Assembly (NCBI GenBank): GCA_041687475.1
Contig: JAWLBW010000215.1
Span: 1-8,108, forward strand
Source: JAWLBW01 sp041687475
Lineage (GTDB): Bacteria > J088 > JAWLBW01
Direction: 5' to 3'
Length of the DNA stretch: 8,108 nucleotides
The position numbers and the translations under genes were made by a program. Under the pieces are notes generated by a model. The model had not been told where the DNA came from. It did not search any database and saw only the letters and a program-made list of their open reading frames with translations. Within the stretch, counting starts at the first letter, position 1, and the number at the start of each line of letters is the position of its first letter. This document shows positions 1-6,375 of the stretch, piece by piece.

Positions 1-433
1 CGCCCTTCTCTTGTGCAAGGCGGGTACGCGCCACCACGCCCCCGTGCAGTTCGGCCATCTGGGCGGCAAACCGTTCGCCCCAGGGTGGCTCGGCCAGCAG
101 TGATTCCTTGAGCAGAATGCGTGAGAGCGTCGGCCGGCTTTCGTAGTAACCGAGCGCGCTGTCGGTCAAGCCCGCCAACCATTGTTCAAGCGAACGCCCC
201 GGTGGGGCCGCAAGCGCACGGTGCATGGTTGCCTGCAAATCGTCGAAGAGGGCCGCATGCAACAGATCTTTCTTGTCCTGAAAGTGCACGAAGATGGTGC
301 CGGCGGCGATACCGGCCGCACCGGCGATCTCACGCATACTCGCCGCTTCGAAGCCCTGCTGCTCGAAAATATCGCGCGCCACCGTAAGAATGCGTTCGCG
401 GGTCTGCTCCTTCTGCTCAATGCGGGAAGTCAT
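1..433 (-). CDS. TetR/AcrR-family transcriptional regulator, C-terminus cut off by window edge
   Basis: The reading frame gives 144 residues from ATG at 433 and runs off the left edge with no stop, so the end of the ligand-binding domain is missing. Residues 11-58 form the TetR-type DNA-binding domain: helix 1 starts TRERIL (11-16), followed by the F-x-x-x-G-F turn (F23, G27, F28), the helix-turn-helix around M33-G45, then T-I-F-x-H-F (46-51) and K-x-x-L (54-57). All are hallmarks of the family. Members usually have about 190-220 residues and bind a palindrome as dimers until a small ligand releases them. The C-terminal domain is too divergent and incomplete to name a ligand. The gene is divergent from the lipoprotein pair at 693. 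The start is preferred because it places the HTH at the usual distance from the N-terminus; no Shine-Dalgarno sequence is correctly spaced before it (see promoter entry). The family call is firm; the regulated target is unknown. Confidence 0.93.
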   Translation of the reverse strand, partial: MTSRIEQKEQTRERILTVARDIFEQQGFEAASMREIAGAAGIAAGTIFVHFQDKKDLLHAALFDDLQATMHRALAAPPGRSLEQWLAGLTDSALGYYESRPTLSRILLKESLLAEPPWGERFAAQMAELHGGVVARTRLAQEKG

Positions 434-439
434 GGCTCC

Positions 440-468
440 ATCATACTGAACACGTTCACTGAACGCAA
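440..468 (-). promoter_or_regulatory. Candidate sigma70-type promoter of the TetR gene
   Basis: On the minus strand, TTGCGT (468-463) and TATGAT (445-440) are separated by exactly 17 bases. The -10 matches the TATAAT consensus at five of six positions; the -35 keeps only TTG. The expected transcription start falls at about 433, the A of the ATG, so the mRNA would be leaderless or nearly so. This fits the lack of a usable Shine-Dalgarno: GGAG at 439-436 ends only two bases before ATG. The promoter was read by eye and not measured. Confidence 0.45.
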
Positions 469-475
469 TCAGTGA
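447..475. promoter_or_regulatory. Overlapping inverted repeats, likely TetR operator
   Basis: Three dyads share half-sites. TGAAC-AC-GTTCA occupies 447-458. CGTTCA-C-TGAACG occupies 453-465. TCACTGA-N6-TCAGTGA occupies 456-475. All arms are perfect. The first dyad lies wholly between the -35 and -10 of the candidate TetR-gene promoter, where a bound dimer would block polymerase. TetR-family proteins commonly repress their own gene through palindromes next to it. Which dyad is bound, and whether the lipoprotein genes are also controlled, is inference. Confidence 0.5.
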
Positions 476-520
476 CTGTTTTTTTCATCGCGAAGAAAGC
501 CGGTCAAGTCTACCGTTTTC

Positions 521-554
521 GACTGGTCGGTAACCGCCGAAGCCCCGACCGGTC
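521..554. repeat. 10-bp inverted repeat in the divergent intergenic region
   Basis: Arms GACTGGTCGG (521-530) and CCGACCGGTC (545-554) pair with one mismatch, which is a G-U pair in RNA, around a 14-base spacer. The site is 139 bases upstream of the GTG of the LysM lipoprotein gene. Its half-sites differ from those at 447-475, so it may serve another regulator or be an RNA hairpin. No T-tract follows it on the plus strand. Confidence 0.4.
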
Positions 555-614
555 ACGAAATTACGAAGTTCTACAGGCAGAATGGTAGGGTTCACGCATT
601 TTCTGCAGCATTCT

Positions 615-622
615 GATACAGT
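615..622 (+). promoter_or_regulatory. Weak candidate extended -10 upstream of the lipoprotein pair
   Basis: TGATACAGT (614-622) fits the extended -10 pattern TG-n-TACAGT, with four of six bases matching TATAAT. No good -35 is seen at 16-18 bases upstream. A start near 629 would give a leader of about 65 bases before the GTG at 693. It is the best candidate I can see in the region but is poorly supported. Confidence 0.22.
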
Positions 623-680
623 AAACGCTTCCAAACCTACCGCCAGGGCCCTGGCCCTTCAGCTTGTGAAACCGCCCATC

Positions 681-686
681 AAGGAG
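681..686 (+). promoter_or_regulatory. Shine-Dalgarno AAGGAG that fixes the start of the LysM lipoprotein gene
   Basis: AAGGAG ends six bases before GTG at 693. This is a near-consensus site with ideal spacing, and it decides for GTG 693 over the in-frame ATG at 582. Translation from 693 also begins directly with a lipoprotein signal peptide. Confidence 0.8.
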
Positions 687-692
687 CCGCTC

Positions 693-1883
693 GTGAAGCG
701 CGTTGGAAATCACGTGATCGCCATGCTTGTGCTTACCAGCACGGCATGCGCCGTTCAGAAGCAGCACCGCATCATACCCGCGGGTACGTCGACCCCGATT
801 AAGTCCATGGAAAGCATTGCCCCGGTCGACCAGAAGGCACGTCTTCTCGTGCGCGTGCAGGAAGGCGGCGCAGTCGAGGCTCGCCTTTCCGAGCCGCCCC
901 TATGCAATCGTATCGACAAAATTGCCCATAACCGGCTCGAGCTTGAAGAACGCACGCTGCAGACGCCGGACAAGGTGGCCATGTGGACCGGCTATGCCGG
1001 CGCCGCCGCCATTGCGGGCCTCGTCGGCGTGGGCATGGCCAACGGCAGCGACAAACCCTCGGGCTTCACCCTGATGGCCGTGTTCGGTCTGCCGTTGGCG
1101 GCGGTGGGCGTCGTCGAGTCGGTTCGCGCCATCGACATCGAGCGTCCTGCCGACCCTGAACTGGAAACGAGGGAGTCGCAGGTCGCCTGCTCCGAACCCG
1201 AAGGCGGCTGGCCCATGCATATTCACCGGGGCGACGAAGAAGTCGAGGTCATGGCCGGAACGACGTGGCGCACGGTATCACCCCAAGCCACGGGGTCGGT
1301 GCTGCCCTCGGGCTACAGCGACTTCAAGGGTACCGCATCGATTGAAGTTCCCCTCGATGAGAAAGACGGGCAGCTTGCCGCCCGCATCGACGACTCGCTC
1401 GACCGGCAGATCGGCATGCTCATGGCCGCCTCACGGAAACCGGCCCCCGAGACTCCGTCTCCCATCGTGAAGGCCGCCGCCGTGGTGCAGGCGCCTGCCC
1501 CGCAAGCACCCGTGAAACAAGCGCAGGTCGAAGTTCCGGCAGAACAAGCGCCGATTCGGAAGGCGATCGAAAGCCCCCGCCCCCGTGCACCCAGGCCCGT
1601 CTGCGAAAAGCTGGCTTCGACGCGTTACGGCGTCATGCCCCTCGGCTTTTTCGATCAGCCCACCCGCAACTACACGGTGCGCAAGGGCGACTGGCTATCA
1701 CGCATCAGCGCCAGGGTGTTCGGCGATCCGATGGAGTTTCCGCAGCTCTTCCTTCTCAACCGTGAAGAGTTGCGCAGCCCCGACCTCATCTACGTGGGTC
1801 AGGAGCTGAAGTTGCCGAGCGAGCCCAGGTCCATGGACGAATGGCAGGGCGAAATTCCCCCCGCATGCCGACGCGGCGAATGA
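693..1883 (+). CDS. LysM-domain lipoprotein with glycine-rich hydrophobic hairpin
   Basis: Translation from GTG gives 396 residues. Residues 1-18 form a short signal peptide with basic K2 and R3 and a hydrophobic core at 8-14. It ends in S-T-A-C with C19 as the candidate lipidated residue; S at -3 is unusual but allowed in relaxed lipobox patterns. Two hydrophobic, glycine-rich segments lie at about 98-116 and 125-144 with a short polar loop. Lipid anchor plus glycine-zipper hairpin is known from SlyB-type outer-membrane lipoproteins, but homology to them is not shown. Residues 145-249 match nothing I recognise. A proline/alanine-rich linker follows (about 250-302). Residues 327-375 form a LysM domain, from Y-T-V-R-K-G-D through the Y-V-G-Q-E-L-K-L-P ending; LysM binds N-acetylglucosamine in peptidoglycan. 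The stop overlaps an ATG of the next gene (ATGA, 1880-1883), so the two are likely translationally coupled. LysM is firm; the lipoprotein call is likely; the biological role is unknown. Confidence 0.87.
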   Translation: MKRVGNHVIAMLVLTSTACAVQKQHRIIPAGTSTPIKSMESIAPVDQKARLLVRVQEGGAVEARLSEPPLCNRIDKIAHNRLELEERTLQTPDKVAMWTGYAGAAAIAGLVGVGMANGSDKPSGFTLMAVFGLPLAAVGVVESVRAIDIERPADPELETRESQVACSEPEGGWPMHIHRGDEEVEVMAGTTWRTVSPQATGSVLPSGYSDFKGTASIEVPLDEKDGQLAARIDDSLDRQIGMLMAASRKPAPETPSPIVKAAAVVQAPAPQAPVKQAQVEVPAEQAPIRKAIESPRPRAPRPVCEKLASTRYGVMPLGFFDQPTRNYTVRKGDWLSRISARVFGDPMEFPQLFLLNREELRSPDLIYVGQELKLPSEPRSMDEWQGEIPPACRRGE

Positions 1884-1886
1884 GGA
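1881..1886 (+). promoter_or_regulatory. Ribosome binding site overlapping the stop codon of the upstream gene
   Basis: TGAGGA contains the TGA stop of the LysM lipoprotein gene and an AGGA Shine-Dalgarno core (1883-1886), five bases before ATG 1892. Ribosomes ending the first gene would be placed directly on the second. An in-frame ATG at 1880 is the alternative start and would add four residues (MRIE), but it has no clear Shine-Dalgarno. Confidence 0.55.
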
Positions 1887-1891
1887 TTGAA

Positions 1892-4800
1892 ATGCGTAAC
1901 CTATTGCTGACTTCACGTTTCATACGCACCGCTCTCTTCGGTGCGGCCACCATGCTCTCGGTCGCGGCCTGCGGAGACGAACCCTGCTGGAACCCCGTGG
2001 CTTACGCCAAGGGCGAGTGCCTTTTTCTGCCCCCGGCGCTGACCGGTTATGAAGGCGTGACCGAAGAAGACGTTGCGGTTGAAGTTTCACTGGCAACGGA
2101 AACGGCCCTCGAAGAAGAGTGGACCTTCGATATCGTCGAAAACGGCGCCAACGGTACCGCCACGATTACGGGCACAACGCTCAGCTACGTACCCGCAAGG
2201 GACTTCTTCGGCACCGACGAAGTAAAGGTACGCGCCAAGAATGAAAACGGCGTGTCTCCCAACGCCACCGTTACCATCGAAGTCACCCCCGTGCCCGATG
2301 CGCCGACAGCATCCGACGACACGGCCGAAGGCGATGAAGACAACGCCATTGCCATTATTCCGCTCGACAACGACTCCGACGCCGACGGCGACACGCTTTC
2401 CGTTACCGCGGTCGAAACTCCGGCCCACGGAACCGTCGTCATCGAAAGCGACGGCACGCTTACGTACACGCCCGACGCAGACTATAACGGCACGGACGAA
2501 TTCGGCTATACCATTGCCGATCCCTCGGGCCTCGAAGCAACGGCACGAATTACCGTTACGGTACATCCGGTGAACGATGCACCCCGCATGAGCGGCGGCG
2601 ATACCACCACAGCCGAGGAAACGCCGGTCGACATCGGCGCTTTCCTTGCGGCCGTCGACCCCGAAGGCGACGCCATAACCTGGTCGATCGATCAGGCGCC
2701 GGCCCACGGCACGCTTGTCGGCACGTTGCCCGACGTCGACTACGTGCCCGCAACCGACTACAACGGCGGCGACACGGTTGTCGTTCGCGCCGAAGACGGC
2801 GCCGGCGCGTTCTCGACGGCGACGGTTACCATCACGATCACCGGCGTGAACGACGCCCCGGTGGCGGTCGACGATTCGCTCACGGTAAACGAAGACACGC
2901 CGGGCAATGTAGTCGCCGCTGCAAACGATACCGACGTCGACGGCGACAGCCTGACCGTCTCCTCCGTCGGCAGCCCCACGAACGGCTCGGCCGTGCTCGA
3001 GGCCAACGGCTCGATCACCTACACGCCCGATGCCGACTACAACGGCTCCGACAGCTTTACCTACACGGTTTCCGACGGCAACGGCGGCACCGACACCGGT
3101 ACGGTCAATGTCACCATCAACGCGGTCAACGACGCCCCGCGCTTCACGGCGGCCGACAGTCTGCCCGCGCCGAGCACGAACGAAGATACCGCGCTCGGCC
3201 TGCAGTCGTGGGTAACGGCAATCGACGTCGAAGGCGACACCATTACCTATTCGGTCGATCAGGCGCCGGCTTCGGGCACGCTGACGGGTACGTGGCCCAA
3301 CGTGACCTACACGCCCGATGCCGACTTCAACGGAAGCGACACCTTCATCGCGCGGGCGGTCGATCAACACGGCGCTCCGGCAACGAAAAGCTTTACCATT
3401 CTGGTAACGGCAGTCAACGACAACCCGGTTGCGGTAGACGATTCGCTCACGATTGACGAAGACCAGAGCGGCAACCTGAATCCCGCCGGCAACGACACCG
3501 ATGTCGACGGCGACTCGCTCACGGTTACCTCGGTATCGACGCCCTCGAAGGGCACCGCCGTGCTCGAAGCCGATGGTTCGGTAACCTATACGCCCGACGC
3601 CGACGTGAACGGTTCCGATTCCTTCACGTACACCGTATCCGACGGTAACGGCGGCTCCGATACGGGTACCGTCAACATTACGATTAACCCGGTGAACGAT
3701 ACCCCGGTGCTTTACCCACCCGTCGTAACGACCAGTGAAGACACCCCGTTCGCCATGGGTAGCGCCCTGGCGACATTCGCCCACGATGCCGACGGCGACA
3801 CGCTGATCTGGGTCAAGGGAAGCGACCCCGCGCATGGCATCGTTACGGGTACCGGTCCCGATTGGACGTACACTCCTTCAGCCGACTTTCACGGCACCGA
3901 CACGTTCAATATCCGAGTCGAAGACCCCTCGGGAGCCACGAGCTCATACAGGTCCGTCGAGATTCAAGTGACCAGCGTCAACGATACCCCGGTCGCTTAC
4001 CCGCAGACCGTGACCGTCGACGAAGACACGCCGGTCGGAATCACCCTGGGGGGAAGCGACGCCGACGGCGACCTGCTGACCTATGAAATCGGCACCGGCC
4101 CGGCAACGGGAACGCTGACCGGCACGGGGAATTCGCGTACCTACACGCCCGATGAAAACGTCGACACCGACGACTCCTTCACGTACCGGGTGGTCGATCC
4201 GTCGGGCGCCTTCTCAGACTGGGAAACCATCACCATCGACGTCACCCCGATCAACGACCTGCCCTATGCCCGCACGGCAACCTATTCCGTGGGACACGGC
4301 AAGTCGGTGGCCATTACCCTCGAGGCCGTCGACCCCGACTCGGTATCGCTTACCTACAACATCGCCACGCCGGCGCACGGCGCGTTGACGGGCACGGCCC
4401 CCAACCTGACCTACACGGCCGACAGCGGATACGTGGGGATGGAAGTGCTTTCGTTTACGGCCTCCGACGCCGAAGGCCCCGGCCCCGCCGGCGCCATTCA
4501 CATCGACGTCACCAACGAGGCGCCCACGGTGCAGAACCATGCGTTCGCAGCGGTAGGCAATACCCGGCTGAAGGTTGCCCCGAGCGCCCCGGTCGACGCC
4601 GACTGGCAGGTCGAAGCCACGGGCAGCCTGCTCGACGGCGCATCGGACAGCGACGGCGGCCCCGTCGCGTTGTCCGTGGCCACGGGCACCTTCACCACCA
4701 CGGGCGGCGGCAGCGTGACTATAGCGGCCGATGGTTCGTTCACGTACGACCCTCCGGTCGGCGAGCGCACTTCCGACACGTTCACCTACACGGTAGGCGA

Positions 4801-6157
4801 TGGGGCCGACACCTCTACGGGTACGGTCACCATCAACATGAGCGGCCTGGTCTGGTACGTCGACCCCACGGGTGCCGGCAACAAGGGTACCTCGACCGAG
4901 CCGTTCGCCTCCATCTCCAGCCTCGAAGGCTGGAGCCCCACCGCCGACGGCGACGTGGTTTACCTGGCCCCCACGGGCACCCACACGGGCAGCGCGAACT
5001 TCGGCTCGTACACCAAGAAGAACATGCGCATTCTCGGCGGCACGGTGTCTCTTGAAGTCGGCGGGCACGTACTCGCCGCAGCGGGCGCTACTCGCACGGT
5101 AATCGACGGCCTGGGCGCCGCCTACATCATCAAACCGGGCGATGATTTCGAAGTTCGCGGTCTCGAACTCACGAATGCGCAGAACGCCATCGCGGCCGAA
5201 TTCAGAAGCGGCCTGATTGTTCTGAGCGATCTCAAGATCACAAACACCTCCAAGGACGGCATCTACATCCTGAATCACTACGGCGAACTCATCGTCGAAA
5301 ACAGCGACCTTCAGGGTGGAAGTTCGAGCTACGCCCCCCTGTACATCGCCCAACCGACCTCGGGCTCGGCCACCATTGAAAACAACGTATTCAATAATCC
5401 GGCTGCTTCCTACGGCCTTTCGGTAGGCAATGCGTACGACAACGGATTCAGCGTGACCGTAACCGAGAACACCTTTCACCCCGTCAACGGCAACCCGGTC
5501 ATGATTGGGCTAAGCCAGGTCGACGGCGCCGAAGTCGTGTTCATGAACAATCAGGTCTCGAATACAAGCAGCGGCGCCATTCTGAACGTTCAGCTCGGCG
5601 GCGGAACGGCCCTGATTCAGGGCAATACGCTGACCGACAGCGGAAATTCCTACTGGGGAGGAATGATGTTCAACCTGGGCAGCAAGGGCCCTATCGACCT
5701 GCAGGTGCACAACAACACCATCAGCGGGTTGAGCAGCACCACTTCATCGGGTATATACGTTTCGCCGTGGGACTCAATCGTCACCGGAAACTTCACCGGC
5801 AACACCCTTACGAGCTCGGGTGCGACGCAAGCTTTCGACATATCCAATCTCGGCACGACTACCGCTTCGTGGCGCCTGAAAGGCAACAGTGTCGCCGGCT
5901 TTCAGTCGGCTTTCGAGTTCTACTCGCAGGACTTGGCCGGCGGCTGCTACGACATGGGCGGCAGCGGCGGCGACATGAATACCTTTACCGGTATCACCAC
6001 TCCCGCTGTTATCGAGCGTCGCGCTGGATCGCAGCTGAGCTTCGTGCAGGCCGATCTCGCCACGCTCAGCGCCGAAAACGACAGCATTCCAATCCATGTC
6101 TGGCTTGGGCCGGTCAGAGAAGAGCCGACATGGGGCGTGGGTAGCTGCCCGATGTAA
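1892..6157 (+). CDS. Giant lipoprotein with ten Ig/cadherin-like repeats and C-terminal beta-helix
   Basis: Translation gives 1421 residues. The N-terminus has basic residues, a hydrophobic stretch and a good lipobox V-A-A-C with C27, so export by Sec and lipid attachment are expected. A short cysteine-bearing linker (C32, C43) leads into ten tandem domains of about 90-100 residues (residues 49-982). Most end in V-N-D-x-P and contain Y-T-P-D-A-D-Y-N-G-x-D and D-x-D-x-D-G-D segments, typical of bacterial cadherin/VCBS-like beta-sandwich repeats that often bind calcium. From about 988 the sequence changes to Y-V-D-P-T-G-A-G-N-K-G-T, then repeated short N/G-rich strands with N-N-T and I-x-N motifs up to about 1370. 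This is the pattern of right-handed parallel beta-helix proteins of the DUF1565/pectate-lyase-like kind. I see no catalytic triad, sortase motif, autotransporter barrel or RTX array. It is probably a surface adhesin or polysaccharide-binding stalk. It is the second gene of the pair, and a strong terminator follows. Architecture is firm; function is unknown. Confidence 0.9.
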   Translation: MRNLLLTSRFIRTALFGAATMLSVAACGDEPCWNPVAYAKGECLFLPPALTGYEGVTEEDVAVEVSLATETALEEEWTFDIVENGANGTATITGTTLSYVPARDFFGTDEVKVRAKNENGVSPNATVTIEVTPVPDAPTASDDTAEGDEDNAIAIIPLDNDSDADGDTLSVTAVETPAHGTVVIESDGTLTYTPDADYNGTDEFGYTIADPSGLEATARITVTVHPVNDAPRMSGGDTTTAEETPVDIGAFLAAVDPEGDAITWSIDQAPAHGTLVGTLPDVDYVPATDYNGGDTVVVRAEDGAGAFSTATVTITITGVNDAPVAVDDSLTVNEDTPGNVVAAANDTDVDGDSLTVSSVGSPTNGSAVLEANGSITYTPDADYNGSDSFTYTVSDGNGGTDTGTVNVTINAVNDAPRFTAADSLPAPSTNEDTALGLQSWVTAIDVEGDTITYSVDQAPASGTLTGTWPNVTYTPDADFNGSDTFIARAVDQHGAPATKSFTILVTAVNDNPVAVDDSLTIDEDQSGNLNPAGNDTDVDGDSLTVTSVSTPSKGTAVLEADGSVTYTPDADVNGSDSFTYTVSDGNGGSDTGTVNITINPVNDTPVLYPPVVTTSEDTPFAMGSALATFAHDADGDTLIWVKGSDPAHGIVTGTGPDWTYTPSADFHGTDTFNIRVEDPSGATSSYRSVEIQVTSVNDTPVAYPQTVTVDEDTPVGITLGGSDADGDLLTYEIGTGPATGTLTGTGNSRTYTPDENVDTDDSFTYRVVDPSGAFSDWETITIDVTPINDLPYARTATYSVGHGKSVAITLEAVDPDSVSLTYNIATPAHGALTGTAPNLTYTADSGYVGMEVLSFTASDAEGPGPAGAIHIDVTNEAPTVQNHAFAAVGNTRLKVAPSAPVDADWQVEATGSLLDGASDSDGGPVALSVATGTFTTTGGGSVTIAADGSFTYDPPVGERTSDTFTYTVGDGADTSTGTVTINMSGLVWYVDPTGAGNKGTSTEPFASISSLEGWSPTADGDVVYLAPTGTHTGSANFGSYTKKNMRILGGTVSLEVGGHVLAAAGATRTVIDGLGAAYIIKPGDDFEVRGLELTNAQNAIAAEFRSGLIVLSDLKITNTSKDGIYILNHYGELIVENSDLQGGSSSYAPLYIAQPTSGSATIENNVFNNPAASYGLSVGNAYDNGFSVTVTENTFHPVNGNPVMIGLSQVDGAEVVFMNNQVSNTSSGAILNVQLGGGTALIQGNTLTDSGNSYWGGMMFNLGSKGPIDLQVHNNTISGLSSTTSSGIYVSPWDSIVTGNFTGNTLTSSGATQAFDISNLGTTTASWRLKGNSVAGFQSAFEFYSQDLAGGCYDMGGSGGDMNTFTGITTPAVIERRAGSQLSFVQADLATLSAENDSIPIHVWLGPVREEPTWGVGSCPM
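2036..4837 (+). repeat. Array of ten tandem cadherin/VCBS-like domain repeats inside the giant lipoprotein gene
   Basis: Domain boundaries follow the V-N-D-A-P type linkers: 2036-2305, 2306-2584, 2585-2860, 2861-3139, 3140-3427, 3428-3706, 3707-3991, 3992-4264, 4265-4525 and 4526-4837. Repeats 2, 4 and 6 form one class, with L-x-N-D-x-D-x-D-G-D and the S-F-T-Y-T-V-S-D-G-N-G-G end in 4 and 6. Repeats 3, 5 and, less clearly, 7 and 8 form another, with A-P-A-x-G-T-L-x-G-T. Repeats 4 and 6 are about three quarters identical in protein (72 of 93 positions by hand). Repeats 1, 9 and 10 at the edges are the most divergent. The Asp-rich loops suggest calcium binding, which is inferred. Confidence 0.85.
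4853..6100 (+). other. Right-handed parallel beta-helix domain (C-terminal part of the giant lipoprotein)
   Basis: The start at residue about 988 (W-Y-V-D-P) has the usual entry of DUF1565-like helices: a Y-V-D-P strand, a G-T-S-x-x-P-F-A-S-I segment and then G-D-V-V-Y-L-A-P. Successive coils of about 20-25 residues follow, with short strands broken by N-N or G turns, for example I-E-N-N-V-F-N-N-P, V-T-E-N-T-F, I-Q-G-N-T-L and V-H-N-N-T-I-S-G. These folds occur in polysaccharide lyases, epimerases and phage tailspikes, and also in non-catalytic adhesins. I cannot pick out active-site residues, so enzymatic activity is open. Confidence 0.75.
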
Positions 6158-6180
6158 AGAAACCCGCGTCTTATCGATAC

Positions 6181-6212
6181 AGGCGAACGGAGTCACTCCG
6201 TTCGCCTTTTTT
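6181..6212 (+). terminator. Strong intrinsic terminator of the lipoprotein pair
   Basis: AGGCGAACGGAG (6181-6192) and CTCCGTTCGCCT (6196-6207) pair perfectly over 12 bp around a TCA loop. A run of six T (6207-6212) follows directly, with three more T one base later. It lies 23 bases after the TAA of the giant lipoprotein gene. Confidence 0.93.
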
Positions 6213-6331
6213 GTTTCCGCCCGAATCGAGCAGTCTTGTTCCCGGCCGATTGTGGATTGCTTTCATTCCGGTATCCCGCGGGAGCGGGTAAACTTGTGTT
6301 GCCTCAACCCTGTGCCGGCATTCCGGCAGCC

Positions 6332-6340
6332 TGTTATGAT
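6332..6340 (+). promoter_or_regulatory. Candidate extended -10 promoter of the peroxidase-related gene
   Basis: TG-T-TATGAT (6332-6340) is a good extended -10 element. The region 17 bases upstream has no clear -35, which extended -10 promoters can lack. The expected start near 6347 gives a leader of about 29 bases with the Shine-Dalgarno GAGGA at 6367-6371. A separate promoter is expected because a strong terminator lies just upstream. Confidence 0.45.
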
Positions 6341-6375
6341 ATTGAGCCTGTCAAGACGCAACATATGAGGAAACC

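Noticed and set aside
456..485. Hairpin TCACTGA/TCAGTGA followed by seven T (479-485), like a plus-strand terminator
   Set aside because: The stem is only 7 bp and AT-rich, and there is no plus-strand gene upstream to terminate. An operator role is more likely.
582..692. N-terminal extension of the LysM lipoprotein from ATG 582
   Set aside because: It would bury the signal peptide 37 residues inside the protein and has no Shine-Dalgarno, whereas GTG 693 has AAGGAG six bases upstream and a signal peptide straight after it.
1841..1891. Earlier start (ATG 1841) for the giant lipoprotein
   Set aside because: It would overlap the LysM gene by 43 bases and put 17 charged residues before the lipoprotein signal. 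The ATG at 1892 (or 1880) gives a normal signal peptide.
2087..3835. Open frame of 582 codons on the minus strand inside the giant lipoprotein gene
   Set aside because: It lies opposite the repeat-coding frame; GC-rich codon bias and the repeated motif leave few stops there. The translation is low-complexity V/G/R-rich with no recognisable domain, while the plus-strand frame has clear domains and a ribosome site.
4214..5479. Open frame of 421 codons on the minus strand opposite the last repeats and the beta-helix
   Set aside because: Same cause: an arginine/glycine/valine-rich shadow with no start context and no domain.
5940..5980. Gly/Asp-rich segment G-G-S-G-G-D resembling an RTX calcium motif for type I secretion
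   Set aside because: There is a single occurrence without the nonapeptide periodicity, and the protein already has a Sec/lipoprotein signal.
4853..6157. Autotransporter or polymorphic membrane protein reading of the beta-helix region
   Set aside because: No C-terminal beta-barrel of about 250-300 residues follows, and the protein ends soon after the helix.
6275..6288. Small hairpin CCCGC-GGGA-GCGGG with a GNRA-type loop upstream of the peroxidase-related gene
   Set aside because: Five base pairs in GC-rich DNA are expected by chance, and no riboswitch or other RNA family pattern surrounds it.
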